A DNA stretch of 64,000 nt, from the NCBI GenBank assembly GCA_023408815.1, contig JAEYJO010000013.1:20180-84179 (forward strand), written 5' to 3'. Source of the stretch: Bacillota bacterium (GTDB lineage: Bacteria; Bacillota; Clostridia; Lachnospirales; Lachnospiraceae). Both the position numbers and the translations under genes were made by a program. Below the pieces are notes generated by a model. That model searched no databases. It had not been told where the DNA came from and was given only the letters and a program-made list of their open reading frames with translations. Below, piece after piece: positions 27,003-35,785 of this stretch; positions within the stretch are counted from its first letter, which is position 1, and the number at the start of each line of letters is the position of its first letter.

Positions 27003-27425
27003 CTATGTCCGCTGTATAACCGCCGCTGCCAGGAATCTCCTCTGTTCTTCCGTAAGCTCGATTTCCGGCGAATTAGACAAGTCCGTGTCCCTGTTTTCAA
27101 CAATCAACACCATAGTGTCCCTGCTTAGAGTATGGGAGTGCCAAGTGGATTTTTTCACATTGTATAGCTTATTCTTTTCCATAGATTGACTATAAATGGC
27201 TCCCACTGTATCCGTTCCTTCCGCCACGTAAAGCATACATTCTCCCTGTAATAAGACAAATATCTCGTCCGTCTTCTCATGCTTTTGGAATTTATGTATA
27301 TTCTGAGGTTCGAGTTCTTCACAATAATTCAGTATGGCCACTCGCCATGTACCGAAATCAATTACCGGCGAATAACCTTCCTTCGTATATTCCTTAATTT
27401 CCAGCAAATCATTCTGCTCCCTCAT
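27003..27425 (-). CDS. Cupin-like protein
   Basis: A 140-residue small beta-barrel. A cupin-type core is visible: HKFQKHEKTDEIFVLLQG (metal-ligand motif 1, with His, His and Glu) and a second motif around KSTWHSHTLSRD. The C-terminus is Glu-rich. Cupins of this size include sugar-epimerase-like and metal-binding sensors; the substrate is not predictable. A palindrome GTATA-CAT-TATAC (27540-27552) in the upstream region may be an operator. Confidence 0.65.
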   Translation of the reverse strand: MREQNDLLEIKEYTKEGYSPVIDFGTWRVAILNYCEELEPQNIHKFQKHEKTDEIFVLLQGECMLYVAEGTDTVGAIYSQSMEKNKLYNVKKSTWHSHTLSRDTMVLIVENRDTDLSNSPEIELTEEQRRFLAAAVIQRT

Positions 27426-27775
27426 CCCAATCCTTCCTTTCTTCCAGCTCCGCAGTCAGTCTGTATACCCGGCCTCCATCCAGCTTTTCCAAACCTTCTC
27501 CGCTGTTCTCATACACATTGTTTTTTCTTTATTCACCAAGTATAATGTATACAAATAGCGTTAGTATATATTAAAAATGTGATTTTCTATAACAATGTTG
27601 TCTACAAGATAATTCTTTTTTCTATCTTACTACATGACAGAAGTAAACTGATGCATTCTTAGGCGGGGTAAGCTTTTACCCCGCCTGCTGCCGTTTCCCC
27701 TGCAAAATCTTTTAATTAATGGCAAAGCCAATTGCCCGACCTTACAAACTGGAAGTTCTAAATATAACTGGAAAT
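27426..27775. other. Intergenic region with palindrome and strong hairpin
   Basis: 350 bases without a clear gene. It contains GTATA-N3-TATAC at 27540-27552, a 20-codon ATG-TGA ORF on the minus strand immediately before the cupin gene, and a perfect 11-bp hairpin AGGCGGGGTAA/TTACCCCGCCT at 27661-27686 with no T tract. The hairpin may end the VOC transcript. Confidence 0.5.
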
Positions 27776-28195
27776 TTATGTTTCATTCGTACTACCGATT
27801 TCAAGTAGATTTCCCTCAGGGTCGGCAACATAAAAGTTACGAATGCCAAAAGGATAGGTAATGGGTTCGCCTGTAGGAAATTGTAGACCCAGCTTTGATA
27901 GCCGCTCATATTCCATATCCACATCAGCAAAGCTGGGCAACCAAAGGGCAATTTCAAACGTCTGATTGATTCCTTTTGGTGGAATATAATTTTCCCCGAT
28001 TGCCTTCACGAACTCTTTCCTACTATACATAAATAGAGATAACACACCGCTCGCCGTCTCAAACTCTGCGAAATCCCCACCAATCCACTCCGTATGAAAG
28101 CCTAAGGTATCTCTGTAGAACCGAACCATACTGTCTATATCGTCAACTAATAGACCCGTACCTATCCTTACATCTTTTCCGTTCAAAGTTATCAT
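27776..28195 (-). CDS. VOC-family (glyoxalase/bleomycin-resistance-like) protein
   Basis: A 139-residue protein with two beta-alpha-beta-beta-beta modules of the VOC fold: GTGLLVDDIDSMVRFYRDTLGF at the start and RNFYVADPEGNLLEIG at the end. The final Glu is a usual metal ligand. The family includes glyoxalases, dioxygenases and antibiotic-binding proteins; the function cannot be assigned. Single-gene unit. Confidence 0.85.
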   Translation of the reverse strand: MITLNGKDVRIGTGLLVDDIDSMVRFYRDTLGFHTEWIGGDFAEFETASGVLSLFMYSRKEFVKAIGENYIPPKGINQTFEIALWLPSFADVDMEYERLSKLGLQFPTGEPITYPFGIRNFYVADPEGNLLEIGSTNET

Positions 28196-28316
28196 CTCCT
28201 TTATACTAGAAAGTTAATTTCCCTTACCTCACCACGGTAACCGGAAGCATATTTCACCTTGCTCAATCACAAAAGCATACCTGCATATCCTGCCCAACTC
28301 CCTGAAACCCTTTGAT

Positions 28317-29702
28317 TTACTGGGCTTTCCGTTCCAGCAACACCACCGTCTCCACATTCGCCGTCCAGGGAAACTGATCCACTGCTACGGCCCTTACTAC
28401 CTCATACCCATTCTCCAAAAACACCTCCAAATCCCGTACCAAACTGGTAGGCTTGCAGGAAATATAAACCAATCGTTCCACTTTATAATCAATAATCTTC
28501 TTCAGTGCCTTAGGATGAACTCCATCTCGAGGCGGATCCAGTATAATCAGATCCGGCTTTTCTTCAATTTCATCAAGGACCTTCAGTACATCTCCTGCTA
28601 TAAACTCACAGTTATGTAAACTATTCAGTTCCGCATTTTTCTTAGCCGCTTCTACAGCTTCTTCCACGATTTCCACTCCGATTACTTTCCCGGAGACCGG
28701 TGCCATCATCTGTGCAATCGTTCCCGTTCCACTGTATAGGTCGAAAACGACCTTATCCGGTTCCCCCTCCGGTGAAAGGGAGCCAATATACTCCCGCGCA
28801 GTCTCATAAAGTACCTCTGCGCCAAAAGTATTCGTCTGAAAAAAAGAGAACTGCGAAATCTTGAATTTCAGACCTAACAACTCCTCATAAAAAAAGTCTT
28901 GTCCATAAAGAGTAACCGTTTCGTCGCTCTTAACCACATCGGCTACAGAATCGTTTTTCGTATGCAAAATACCAACGATTCTCCCTTCCAATTCCAACCC
29001 CAACAGCATCTCCTTAAATTCCGTTAAGTCATATTCTTTCTGCGTAGTCGTAACAAGGGCGATTAGTATTTCCCCCGTTTGAGCAGCCTTTCTTACAAGC
29101 ATATGCCGTAAATAACCTTCATGGCTCAACCTATGATAAAAGCTCATCCTTCTTTCTTCAAAGAAATTTCTCGTTCCCGTCAGAATCTTTCTATAATCTT
29201 CATCCATGATCTTGCAGTCAGAAACCGTCACAATATCATAGAAACTTCCCCTTTTGTGCATACCAAGAGCAAGAGGCCCATCCTTGATCTCATCTCCAAA
29301 AGAAAACTCCATTTTATTTCTATAGCCATACATCTTCGGACTTCCTTTGATTCCCTCGAACTCGTAACCGGATTCTTGTTTACATAACACAGAATCCAAC
29401 AACTTCTTTACCTGTTCTTCCTTCAAAAGAAGCTGCTCCTCATATGGCAAGGACAGATAGGTACACCCGCCGCAGATCCCAAAGTGTTCACAAGGACTTT
29501 CCATTTCGAGAGGAGACTTTTCCAATGTCTCAATCAGCCTTCCCTCTGCTTTTCCTTTTCTCACCTTATTAATCCTGCATAAAATTCGTTGTCCCGGAAG
29601 CGTATTCTTTACTACACATACCCCTTCTTCACATTCTACTATCCCCTTATTCGGAAAATCAACTCTCCTAACAACTCCTTCTATTGCCTGTCCTTTTTTC
29701 AT
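28317..29702 (-). CDS. rlmD: 23S rRNA (uracil-C5)-methyltransferase, RlmD/RumA family
   Basis: A 461-residue SAM-dependent enzyme. It begins with a TRAM-like RNA-binding domain, then a cysteine cluster (CEHFGICGGC plus an earlier Cys) that holds a [4Fe-4S] cluster. The Rossmann SAM site is VFDLYSGTGTIAQ, followed by the catalytic motif ILDPPRDG and VYISCKPTSL, where the Cys attacks uracil C6. It methylates U1939-type positions; in Firmicutes the single enzyme can also do U747. Full length. Confidence 0.92.
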   Translation of the reverse strand: MKKGQAIEGVVRRVDFPNKGIVECEEGVCVVKNTLPGQRILCRINKVRKGKAEGRLIETLEKSPLEMESPCEHFGICGGCTYLSLPYEEQLLLKEEQVKKLLDSVLCKQESGYEFEGIKGSPKMYGYRNKMEFSFGDEIKDGPLALGMHKRGSFYDIVTVSDCKIMDEDYRKILTGTRNFFEERRMSFYHRLSHEGYLRHMLVRKAAQTGEILIALVTTTQKEYDLTEFKEMLLGLELEGRIVGILHTKNDSVADVVKSDETVTLYGQDFFYEELLGLKFKISQFSFFQTNTFGAEVLYETAREYIGSLSPEGEPDKVVFDLYSGTGTIAQMMAPVSGKVIGVEIVEEAVEAAKKNAELNSLHNCEFIAGDVLKVLDEIEEKPDLIILDPPRDGVHPKALKKIIDYKVERLVYISCKPTSLVRDLEVFLENGYEVVRAVAVDQFPWTANVETVVLLERKAQ

Positions 29703-29794
29703 TCTCGTATTCTTATCCTTTCAACTAAACTAATATTTAGGCGACGAAGCTCGTCATCTTCTCAAATTTACTAACCGATTATACAATACCAAAA

Positions 29795-29822
29795 ACGGAA
29801 TGTACGCACAAGTACATTCCGT
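29795..29822 (-). terminator. Intrinsic terminator
   Basis: Stem ACGGAATGTAC/GTACATTCCGT followed on the minus strand by TTTTTGG, downstream of the 91-residue membrane protein. Confidence 0.75.
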
Positions 29823-29866
29823 CCTATTACCTATCATCTAAAATAATTACCATATGTGACACGGCC

Positions 29867-30142
29867 TCACTGCTTCTCCGTACCCTCATCAAAACCATCG
29901 TCTTCATCTTCAAAGAAATCGTCGTCAAAGTCCTCGTCGAAATCATCTTCGAAATCTTCCAAATAATCCGGAGTAAAATAGCGATATACCGCATACGCAA
30001 TTCCTGCAACAGCGGCAACAGCACCAATGATTGCAAATACCCAAAGAACAGTATTGCATTTCTTCTTCTCCTCTTTTCTTCCCAGAAGCTCGTTGATTCT
30101 GGACATATCAATATATTCTTCCAATTTGCTTAATTTGTTCAT
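29867..30142 (-). CDS. Small single-pass membrane protein with acidic tail (DUF4366-like)
   Basis: A 91-residue protein. Residues 1-30 are charged with a Lys-rich juxtamembrane patch (KEEKKK), residues 31-52 form one hydrophobic helix, and residues 58-90 are almost entirely Asp, Glu and Phe. There is no signal-peptide cleavage site, so a cytoplasmic N-terminus and an external acidic tail are likely. The DUF4366 resemblance is by recall. Function unknown. It may follow the pcrA transcript but has a 231-base gap. Confidence 0.7.
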   Translation of the reverse strand: MNKLSKLEEYIDMSRINELLGRKEEKKKCNTVLWVFAIIGAVAAVAGIAYAVYRYFTPDYLEDFEDDFDEDFDDDFFEDEDDGFDEGTEKQ

Positions 30143-30373
30143 AGTACATACCTCTCTTTGCCTTTATTCGATTTATTGTTACCGTTTAGAACTCAGTTTA
30201 TGAATTATTTCTATGAATTATTTCTTTGAATGATGGCATTACCAGCTTTTGTATTTTTCAAAGGCTATCCTATTAATAATATAACACCAATTCCCATATT
30301 TTACTATAATTTTTTCATTAAATTTAACTCAACATTATAACCGCTCGACACCTTCAACGCTGCCAATTCGCGA

Positions 30374-32839
30374 TTATAACTTTTTCAATTTTGCGAAGGC
30401 AGCATACATAATCTTCTGTCCAGCTTCATCGAACACCACCGTCACCTGATAGTCACGGGGTCCCTTTTCCATTTTTGTAACCGTGCCTTCCCCATACTTA
30501 ATGTGACGTACTCTGTCGCCTACGCCATAGTTTAGCGTTCCCGCTTCCGGTGCCCCCTTTGATAGACCGCTTACGCCGCTTAAGCTTCCGGCGCCGCCTC
30601 CCGCTATAAAGGGCCTGTTTTCCGCAGGCGTCCGCTTAGGAACCGCAATCGCTTTGGGCTTTGACTTGACGGACTGTGTTGACACCCCTTTGTCGAAAAT
30701 CCTCTGGTAGCCTCCCGACGCCCCTTCTCTTGAAAAGACGGGCTGTTCTGCCTCAGTTCTTCTATAAGAGACTTCCTTATCGCCGCTTTTTTCTGCTGTC
30801 CCGGCTCCATATTGAGACATATAGCTCATGCCGAAGGGCTTTGCCTTGAAATGGCTGCGCTCGTAAGAATCCTCTTCGTATTCCGTATAATCCCGGCTTC
30901 TGACGGATGGCAGCCTGCTGTCCAGCAGCTGCTCCGGTATCTCCTTTACGAAACGGCTGATCGGGTTGTACTGAGTCTCTCCCCGCAGCATTCTCTGCTT
31001 TGCGTAGGTAATCGTCAGATCTTCCTTGGCTCTCGTAATTCCTACGTAAGCGAGGCGCCTTTCCTCCTCGATATCTTCAGGATTATCGGAGGTGATGGTC
31101 ATATAGCTTGGAAATACGCCATCCTCCATTCCTGCCAGATACACATGAGGGAATTCCAGTCCCTTCGCGCTGTGTAAGGTCATAAGAAGCACTCGGTTCC
31201 CATCATCCTCTATCCTGTCGATATCGGCGACCAACGCGACCTCCTCCAAGAATTCGCTCAGCTTCGGCTCCTCATGAGTTTCCTGATAGGATACTATTTT
31301 ACTGATAAGTTCATCGATATTGTTGATTCTGTCCTCCGCATCCTCATCATCAGATTCCTCCAGTTCCTTCACATAACCGGTAGTCTCGATGATATCCTTC
31401 ATCAACTCCTCGAGACTATAATATTCCAATTTGCTGCGAAAGGTCTGTATCATTGTAACAAAAGGCGCAAGCTTCACAGCGCTCTTTCCTATCGTCATGA
31501 TCTGATCCGCTTCCCTCAAGGCATCATAGAAGCTGATATTTCTCATATCAGCATATTCCTGCACCCGAACGATTGTGGTAGCGCCGATTCCCCTTTTGGG
31601 CACATTGATAATTCTTTTCACTGCAACGTCGTCCCTGCCATTGTCGATGGTTTTTAAATAGGCAAGCATATCCTTTATTTCTCTTCTGGAGTAAAAGTTC
31701 GTGCCTCCCACCACATCGTAAGGAATCCCCTGCACCACAAAGCGCTCCTCCAGCATACGCGACTGCGCGTTTGTCCTGTAAAGAACGGCACATTCTCCGT
31801 AGGAAGGCATCCCTTCTCTTTTTTTCTTCGCCACATCATCACAGATATATTCTGCCTCCTCAAAGGCTGTATCGAATTGTCTGAAATGAATTCTGCTTCC
31901 TTCTCCCTTTCTCGTCCAGAGCGCCTTGTCCTTTCGGCTGACGTTATTCTGAATAACGGCATTCGCCGCATCCAGCACGTTCTGGGTAGAACGATAATTT
32001 TGTTCCAGCTTGATAACGGTGGCCTCCGCATACACTTTCTCAAAGTCGAGAATATTTCGGATATTAGCGCCCCGGAACTTATAAATGGACTGATCGTCGT
32101 CTCCCACTACACAAAGATTGCGGTATTTATCAGCCAATAGACGGATAAGCTCGAACTGGGCCGTATTCGTATCCTGATACTCATCCACCATGATATAGCG
32201 GAAACGATCCTGATAACTCTCAAGAACCTCCGGACACGCCTTAAAAAGCTCTACGGCCTTTACGATCAAATCATCAAAATCGAGAGCGTTATTCTTGCGA
32301 AGGACTGCCTGGTATTCATGATAGACACCTGCAATCTTCGCTTTATTATAATCACCCATCGCCTGAAGCTGATAATCAATAGGGGAAATCAGTTCATCCT
32401 TTGCAGCGGAAATTGCACTTAATAAGGTTCTTTCCTTTAACATCTTCGTATCTATCTGAAGACGCTTGCAAATATCTTTCATTACGGTCTTCTGATCGTC
32501 CGTATCATATATGGTGAAATTATTGTCGAAGCCTAATCTGTCTATGTATCTTCTAAGAATTCTTACACAGGTGGAATGAAACGTGGATACCCATACCTGC
32601 TCCGCCCCATGACCGATAATGCTGTTCACACGTTCCCGCATCTCTCCCGCTGCCTTATTTGTAAAGGTAATCGCCATAATATTCCATGGCTGAACCCCGA
32701 ATTCATCGATTAAATATGCGATTCTATGGGTCAACACCCTCGTTTTACCGCTTCCTGCTCCCGCAAGCAGCAAAACCGGGCCGTCCACCGTGAAAACCCC
32801 CTGCTTTTGTTGTTCGTTCAATGTATCGTAAATACTCAT
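30374..32839 (-). CDS. pcrA: ATP-dependent DNA helicase PcrA/UvrD
   Basis: An 821-residue superfamily 1A 3'-5' helicase used in repair and replication restart. Motif I GAGSGKTRVLTHRIAYL, motif Ia FTNKAAGEM, motif II VDEYQDTN, motif III GDDDQSIYKFRGA, QNYRS, and motif V/VI LMTLHSAKGLEF and YVGITRAKEDL are all present. The C-terminal ~150 residues are a variable linker and then a tudor-like domain (GVGDRVRHIKYGEGTV) that binds RNA polymerase in PcrA proteins. Its ATG overlaps a short upstream frame by four bases, which suggests translational coupling. Confidence 0.97.
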   Translation of the reverse strand: MSIYDTLNEQQKQGVFTVDGPVLLLAGAGSGKTRVLTHRIAYLIDEFGVQPWNIMAITFTNKAAGEMRERVNSIIGHGAEQVWVSTFHSTCVRILRRYIDRLGFDNNFTIYDTDDQKTVMKDICKRLQIDTKMLKERTLLSAISAAKDELISPIDYQLQAMGDYNKAKIAGVYHEYQAVLRKNNALDFDDLIVKAVELFKACPEVLESYQDRFRYIMVDEYQDTNTAQFELIRLLADKYRNLCVVGDDDQSIYKFRGANIRNILDFEKVYAEATVIKLEQNYRSTQNVLDAANAVIQNNVSRKDKALWTRKGEGSRIHFRQFDTAFEEAEYICDDVAKKKREGMPSYGECAVLYRTNAQSRMLEERFVVQGIPYDVVGGTNFYSRREIKDMLAYLKTIDNGRDDVAVKRIINVPKRGIGATTIVRVQEYADMRNISFYDALREADQIMTIGKSAVKLAPFVTMIQTFRSKLEYYSLEELMKDIIETTGYVKELEESDDEDAEDRINNIDELISKIVSYQETHEEPKLSEFLEEVALVADIDRIEDDGNRVLLMTLHSAKGLEFPHVYLAGMEDGVFPSYMTITSDNPEDIEEERRLAYVGITRAKEDLTITYAKQRMLRGETQYNPISRFVKEIPEQLLDSRLPSVRSRDYTEYEEDSYERSHFKAKPFGMSYMSQYGAGTAEKSGDKEVSYRRTEAEQPVFSREGASGGYQRIFDKGVSTQSVKSKPKAIAVPKRTPAENRPFIAGGGAGSLSGVSGLSKGAPEAGTLNYGVGDRVRHIKYGEGTVTKMEKGPRDYQVTVVFDEAGQKIMYAAFAKLKKL

Positions 32840-33040
32840 GCTTCTCTATCCGTTTTCCTTTCAATCGATGTGGTAAAAGCCTGCTGCTGCACTTCTGTCA
32901 CATCGCTAAATATCCATACCTTAATGTTGAATTCCACTATCGGGGTACCGCAATATTCGCATACCTTGGCCCCAAGCCCTGAAACGTAATAATACAGCGT
33001 CCCTGCTTTTCTGATAGATGGCTATTTCCTCATCCCCCAT
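32836..33040 (-). pseudogene. Small zinc-finger-like gene upstream of pcrA, apparently frameshifted
   Basis: On the minus strand an ATG at 33040, with AGGA upstream, begins a short frame (MGDEEIAIYQKSRD). A different frame carries VSGLGAKVCEYCGTPIV, with a CxxC zinc-type pair, and continues in good coding style to a TGA overlapping the pcrA ATG by four bases. A one-base shift near 32998-33005 would join both into about 68 residues. Coding style, the zinc motif and the ATGA overlap argue for a real gene; the frame break may be an indel or error. Confidence 0.45.
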
Positions 33041-33096
33041 TTTCCTGTTTCAAATCAGGAATAGTGCACAATGCGGACTGTTCTGATTTTAAGCAA

Positions 33097-33130
33097 AGTC
33101 CTCTTGCAGGTATCCGCTTACAAGAGGACT
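33097..33130 (-). terminator. Intrinsic terminator after SPFH gene
   Basis: Stem AGTCCTCTTG/CAAGAGGACT with a 14-base loop and a following T-rich stretch on the minus strand. Confidence 0.7.
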
Positions 33131-33149
33131 GTTTGTTCTTTATATTTTT

Positions 33150-34478
33150 CTACTGCCTTACGTCGTCCTCATTAAAGGAATCGCCGCATTCAGGGCAGAA
33201 TTTCGGCGGATTCTTAGGATCTTCCGGTTCCCATCCGCACTTGTCGCATTTATACAAGGGCTCGCCTGCCGGCTTTTTCAAACCGCACTCGCTGCAGAAC
33301 TTTCCTTTATTAACAGCACCGCAGGAACATACCCAGCCGTCAACAGGCTTTGGAGTGCCGCATTCCGCACAGAATTTACCTGTATTCTCCTTTCTTCCGC
33401 AGGAACAGTTCCAGCCCTCCGCGGGCTGCTTCGTCTGTACCGGAGCCTCCTCCTGACTGCGCTGCTGCCCCGCCATTCCAAACAGCGTGTTGGCGTTCAT
33501 TCCGCCGGCCATATTCGCCATATTCATCCCGGCAAAGGCCATCATCGGCCCTGTGGATTCATTGGATGCTGCCGCCTTCATAGCCTCCGCCTGCGCTCCC
33601 ACCAAGATACCCGCAGCCATGTCGGGAGTTCTGAGTACCGCAGATCTTTGAAGCTGCTTGATCATATCCTCATCCTCTTCCGAGGCCTTCACGGAGTTAA
33701 CGCCAAAAGAAACGATAGAAATACCTCTAAGCTCCGACCATTTCGCAGATAACACCTCGTTCAAAGCATCCGCCAGCTCCATAGTGTGAGCCGGCACAGC
33801 ACTGTAGCGGATTCCCATGTCGGAAATCTTAGCGAATGCCGGCTGCAATGCGGTCATAAGCTCAGCCTTTAACTGGCTGTCAATTCTGTCTCTTGTATAA
33901 TCCTCCGTCACGTTTCCCGATACGTTCGTATAGAACAAAAGCGGATCCGTAATCTTATAGGAATATTCCCCGTTGCAGCGAATGGCGATATCCACATCCA
34001 GACCGATGTTGCGATCCACTACGCGAAAAGGAACCGGACTGGCCGTACCATATTTATTTCCCATGATTTCCTTCGTATTAAAGAAGTAAATTCTCTGATC
34101 CTTCGCCGCATCCCCGCCAAAGGTAAAACGTCTGCCTATATTATCGAAGGTAAGACCTATGTTTTCTCCCAGATCTCCATAGAATAACGTGGGCTCCGTA
34201 GACATATCATAAATGAATTCTCCCGCCTCTGCGCAGAATTCCACAATTTTTCCCTGCTCTACGATAATCATGCACTGTCCTTCGTTAACAGCCACAACGG
34301 AACCGTTGGTAATAATATTCTCTTCACCCTTCGTATTACTGCTTTTTCCTCTGTTAATCCGCTTTTTCCCTTTGGTTACTAACACATCACCGCTTAGGGC
34401 ATCACAGTAAAAATATTCTCTCCACTGGTCTCCTAAAGCCGTGCTCACAGCACTTGTAATAGCCTTAATCAATCCCAT
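33150..34478 (-). CDS. SPFH-domain protein with C-terminal zinc ribbons (YdjI-like)
   Basis: A 442-residue protein. Residues 1-290 form the SPFH/virion-core-like domain, with an alanine-rich helix after it. The C-terminal ~90 residues hold three cysteine-rich ribbons: CSCGRKENTGKFCAECG, CSCGAVNKGKFCSECG, and CDKCGWEPEDP with CPECG. Relatives such as B. subtilis YdjI sit on the membrane as scaffolds under envelope stress; this one has no clear membrane anchor. Function unknown. Confidence 0.85.
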   Translation of the reverse strand: MGLIKAITSAVSTALGDQWREYFYCDALSGDVLVTKGKKRINRGKSSNTKGEENIITNGSVVAVNEGQCMIIVEQGKIVEFCAEAGEFIYDMSTEPTLFYGDLGENIGLTFDNIGRRFTFGGDAAKDQRIYFFNTKEIMGNKYGTASPVPFRVVDRNIGLDVDIAIRCNGEYSYKITDPLLFYTNVSGNVTEDYTRDRIDSQLKAELMTALQPAFAKISDMGIRYSAVPAHTMELADALNEVLSAKWSELRGISIVSFGVNSVKASEEDEDMIKQLQRSAVLRTPDMAAGILVGAQAEAMKAAASNESTGPMMAFAGMNMANMAGGMNANTLFGMAGQQRSQEEAPVQTKQPAEGWNCSCGRKENTGKFCAECGTPKPVDGWVCSCGAVNKGKFCSECGLKKPAGEPLYKCDKCGWEPEDPKNPPKFCPECGDSFNEDDVRQ

Positions 34479-34662
34479 ATTCTATTTACCCTCCACACAA
34501 CCGGAACATTCCGCTTCGGTCGCTTCTTATATTTGTATTTATAAAACATTATAACTATTTTGACAGTTATTGTCCAGCCAAACAAGAAGCCCCGGACAAA
34601 CACATTTTCATTCTTCGTTCATATAATAAACCATCGATATTTTATGGAGGAATTATGAAAAA

Positions 34663-35700
34663 ATGCTGAAACATACCTCATTTTCTTTGACTCGTAAAGT
34701 TATTTCTCTCGTCCTGTGCCTGCTGTTTCTGGCAAGCTGTCTCACCGGATGTCAAAAATCAGGAAACAGTGCGGTTCCCGGAAAAGACTTGACGAAGGTT
34801 ACTTTAAACGAAGTAGCCCACTCGATTTTCTATGCTCCCATGTACGTAGCAATCGAGGAAGGCTACTTTGCCGAAGAGGGAATCAATTTAGATCTCGTTA
34901 CCGGCTTCGGCGCAGATAAAACGATGACCGCTGTCCTTACCGATGAAGCGGATATCGGCTTTATGGGAAGCGAAAGCACCATCTACACATATATCGGAGG
35001 CACGCAGGATTATGTAGTCAATTTCGCACAGCTTACCCAGCGCGCCGGCAACTTTCTCGTATCAAGGCAGCCTATCGATAATTTTTCATGGGATATGCTG
35101 ACGGGCAAAAAGGTGCTTGGCGGAAGAGCCGGCGGAATGCCTGAAATGGTTTTTGAATACATTCTGAAGAAGAATAATATCGATCCGAAAGCCGACTTGA
35201 ACATCGACCAAAGCATCGATTTCGGTTCCACAGCAGCTGCCTTTTCAGGAGGGCAGGGTGATTTTACCATTGAATTCGAGCCACACGCTACCTCTTTAGA
35301 GGCAAAGGGTGACGGTTATGTGGTAGCCTCTCTGGGCAAAGATTCCGGCTATGTTCCTTACACCGCCTTCAGCGCCAAGAAGAGCTATATCGACGCTAAT
35401 CCCGAAATCCTACAGTCCTTTACCAATGCTCTGCAAAAAGGCATGGACTACGTAAACAGCCATAAACCTGAGGAAATAGCGAAGGCAATAGCTCCGCAGT
35501 TCGAGGAAACAGACTTGGATACCATTACCGCAATCGTTACTCGTTACTACGACCAGGATACGTGGAAAGACAATCTGATATTCGAAGAGGATTCCTTCAC
35601 CCTTCTTCAGAACATTCTGGACGAAGCGGGCGAGTTATCGGAAAGAGTTCCTTATGATACACTTGTTAATACACAGTTCGCAATGGAAGCGGCAAAATAA
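34663..35700 (+). CDS. NitT/TauT-type ABC substrate-binding lipoprotein
   Basis: A 345-residue lipoprotein with a lipobox ending in Cys30 (LTGC), giving a surface-anchored binding protein of the SsuA/ThiY/TauA fold: VTLNEVAHSIFYAPMYVAIEEGYF, ADIGFMGSESTIYTYIG, and the two-lobe hinge. Members bind sulfonates, nitrate or thiamine precursors. No permease or ATPase gene is adjacent, so it must share components coded elsewhere. The start is unusual: GGAGG is 5 bases before an ATG at 34655 that reads only four codons; with one more A in the run at 34658-34663 it would fuse to this gene. Confidence 0.85.
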   Translation: MLKHTSFSLTRKVISLVLCLLFLASCLTGCQKSGNSAVPGKDLTKVTLNEVAHSIFYAPMYVAIEEGYFAEEGINLDLVTGFGADKTMTAVLTDEADIGFMGSESTIYTYIGGTQDYVVNFAQLTQRAGNFLVSRQPIDNFSWDMLTGKKVLGGRAGGMPEMVFEYILKKNNIDPKADLNIDQSIDFGSTAAAFSGGQGDFTIEFEPHATSLEAKGDGYVVASLGKDSGYVPYTAFSAKKSYIDANPEILQSFTNALQKGMDYVNSHKPEEIAKAIAPQFEETDLDTITAIVTRYYDQDTWKDNLIFEEDSFTLLQNILDEAGELSERVPYDTLVNTQFAMEAAK

Positions 35701-35723
35701 TCTCACACACCCGCAAAAACAGG

Positions 35724-35759
35724 AGGGCGTCCGATGTACATTTTCCCATCGGACGCCCT
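35724..35759. terminator. Bidirectional intrinsic terminator
   Basis: Stem AGGGCGTCCGATG/CATCGGACGCCCT (13 bp) between convergent genes, followed by TTTCC. Confidence 0.85.
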
Positions 35760-35785
35760 TTCCTGAATAACAGAAAAATCTATTA

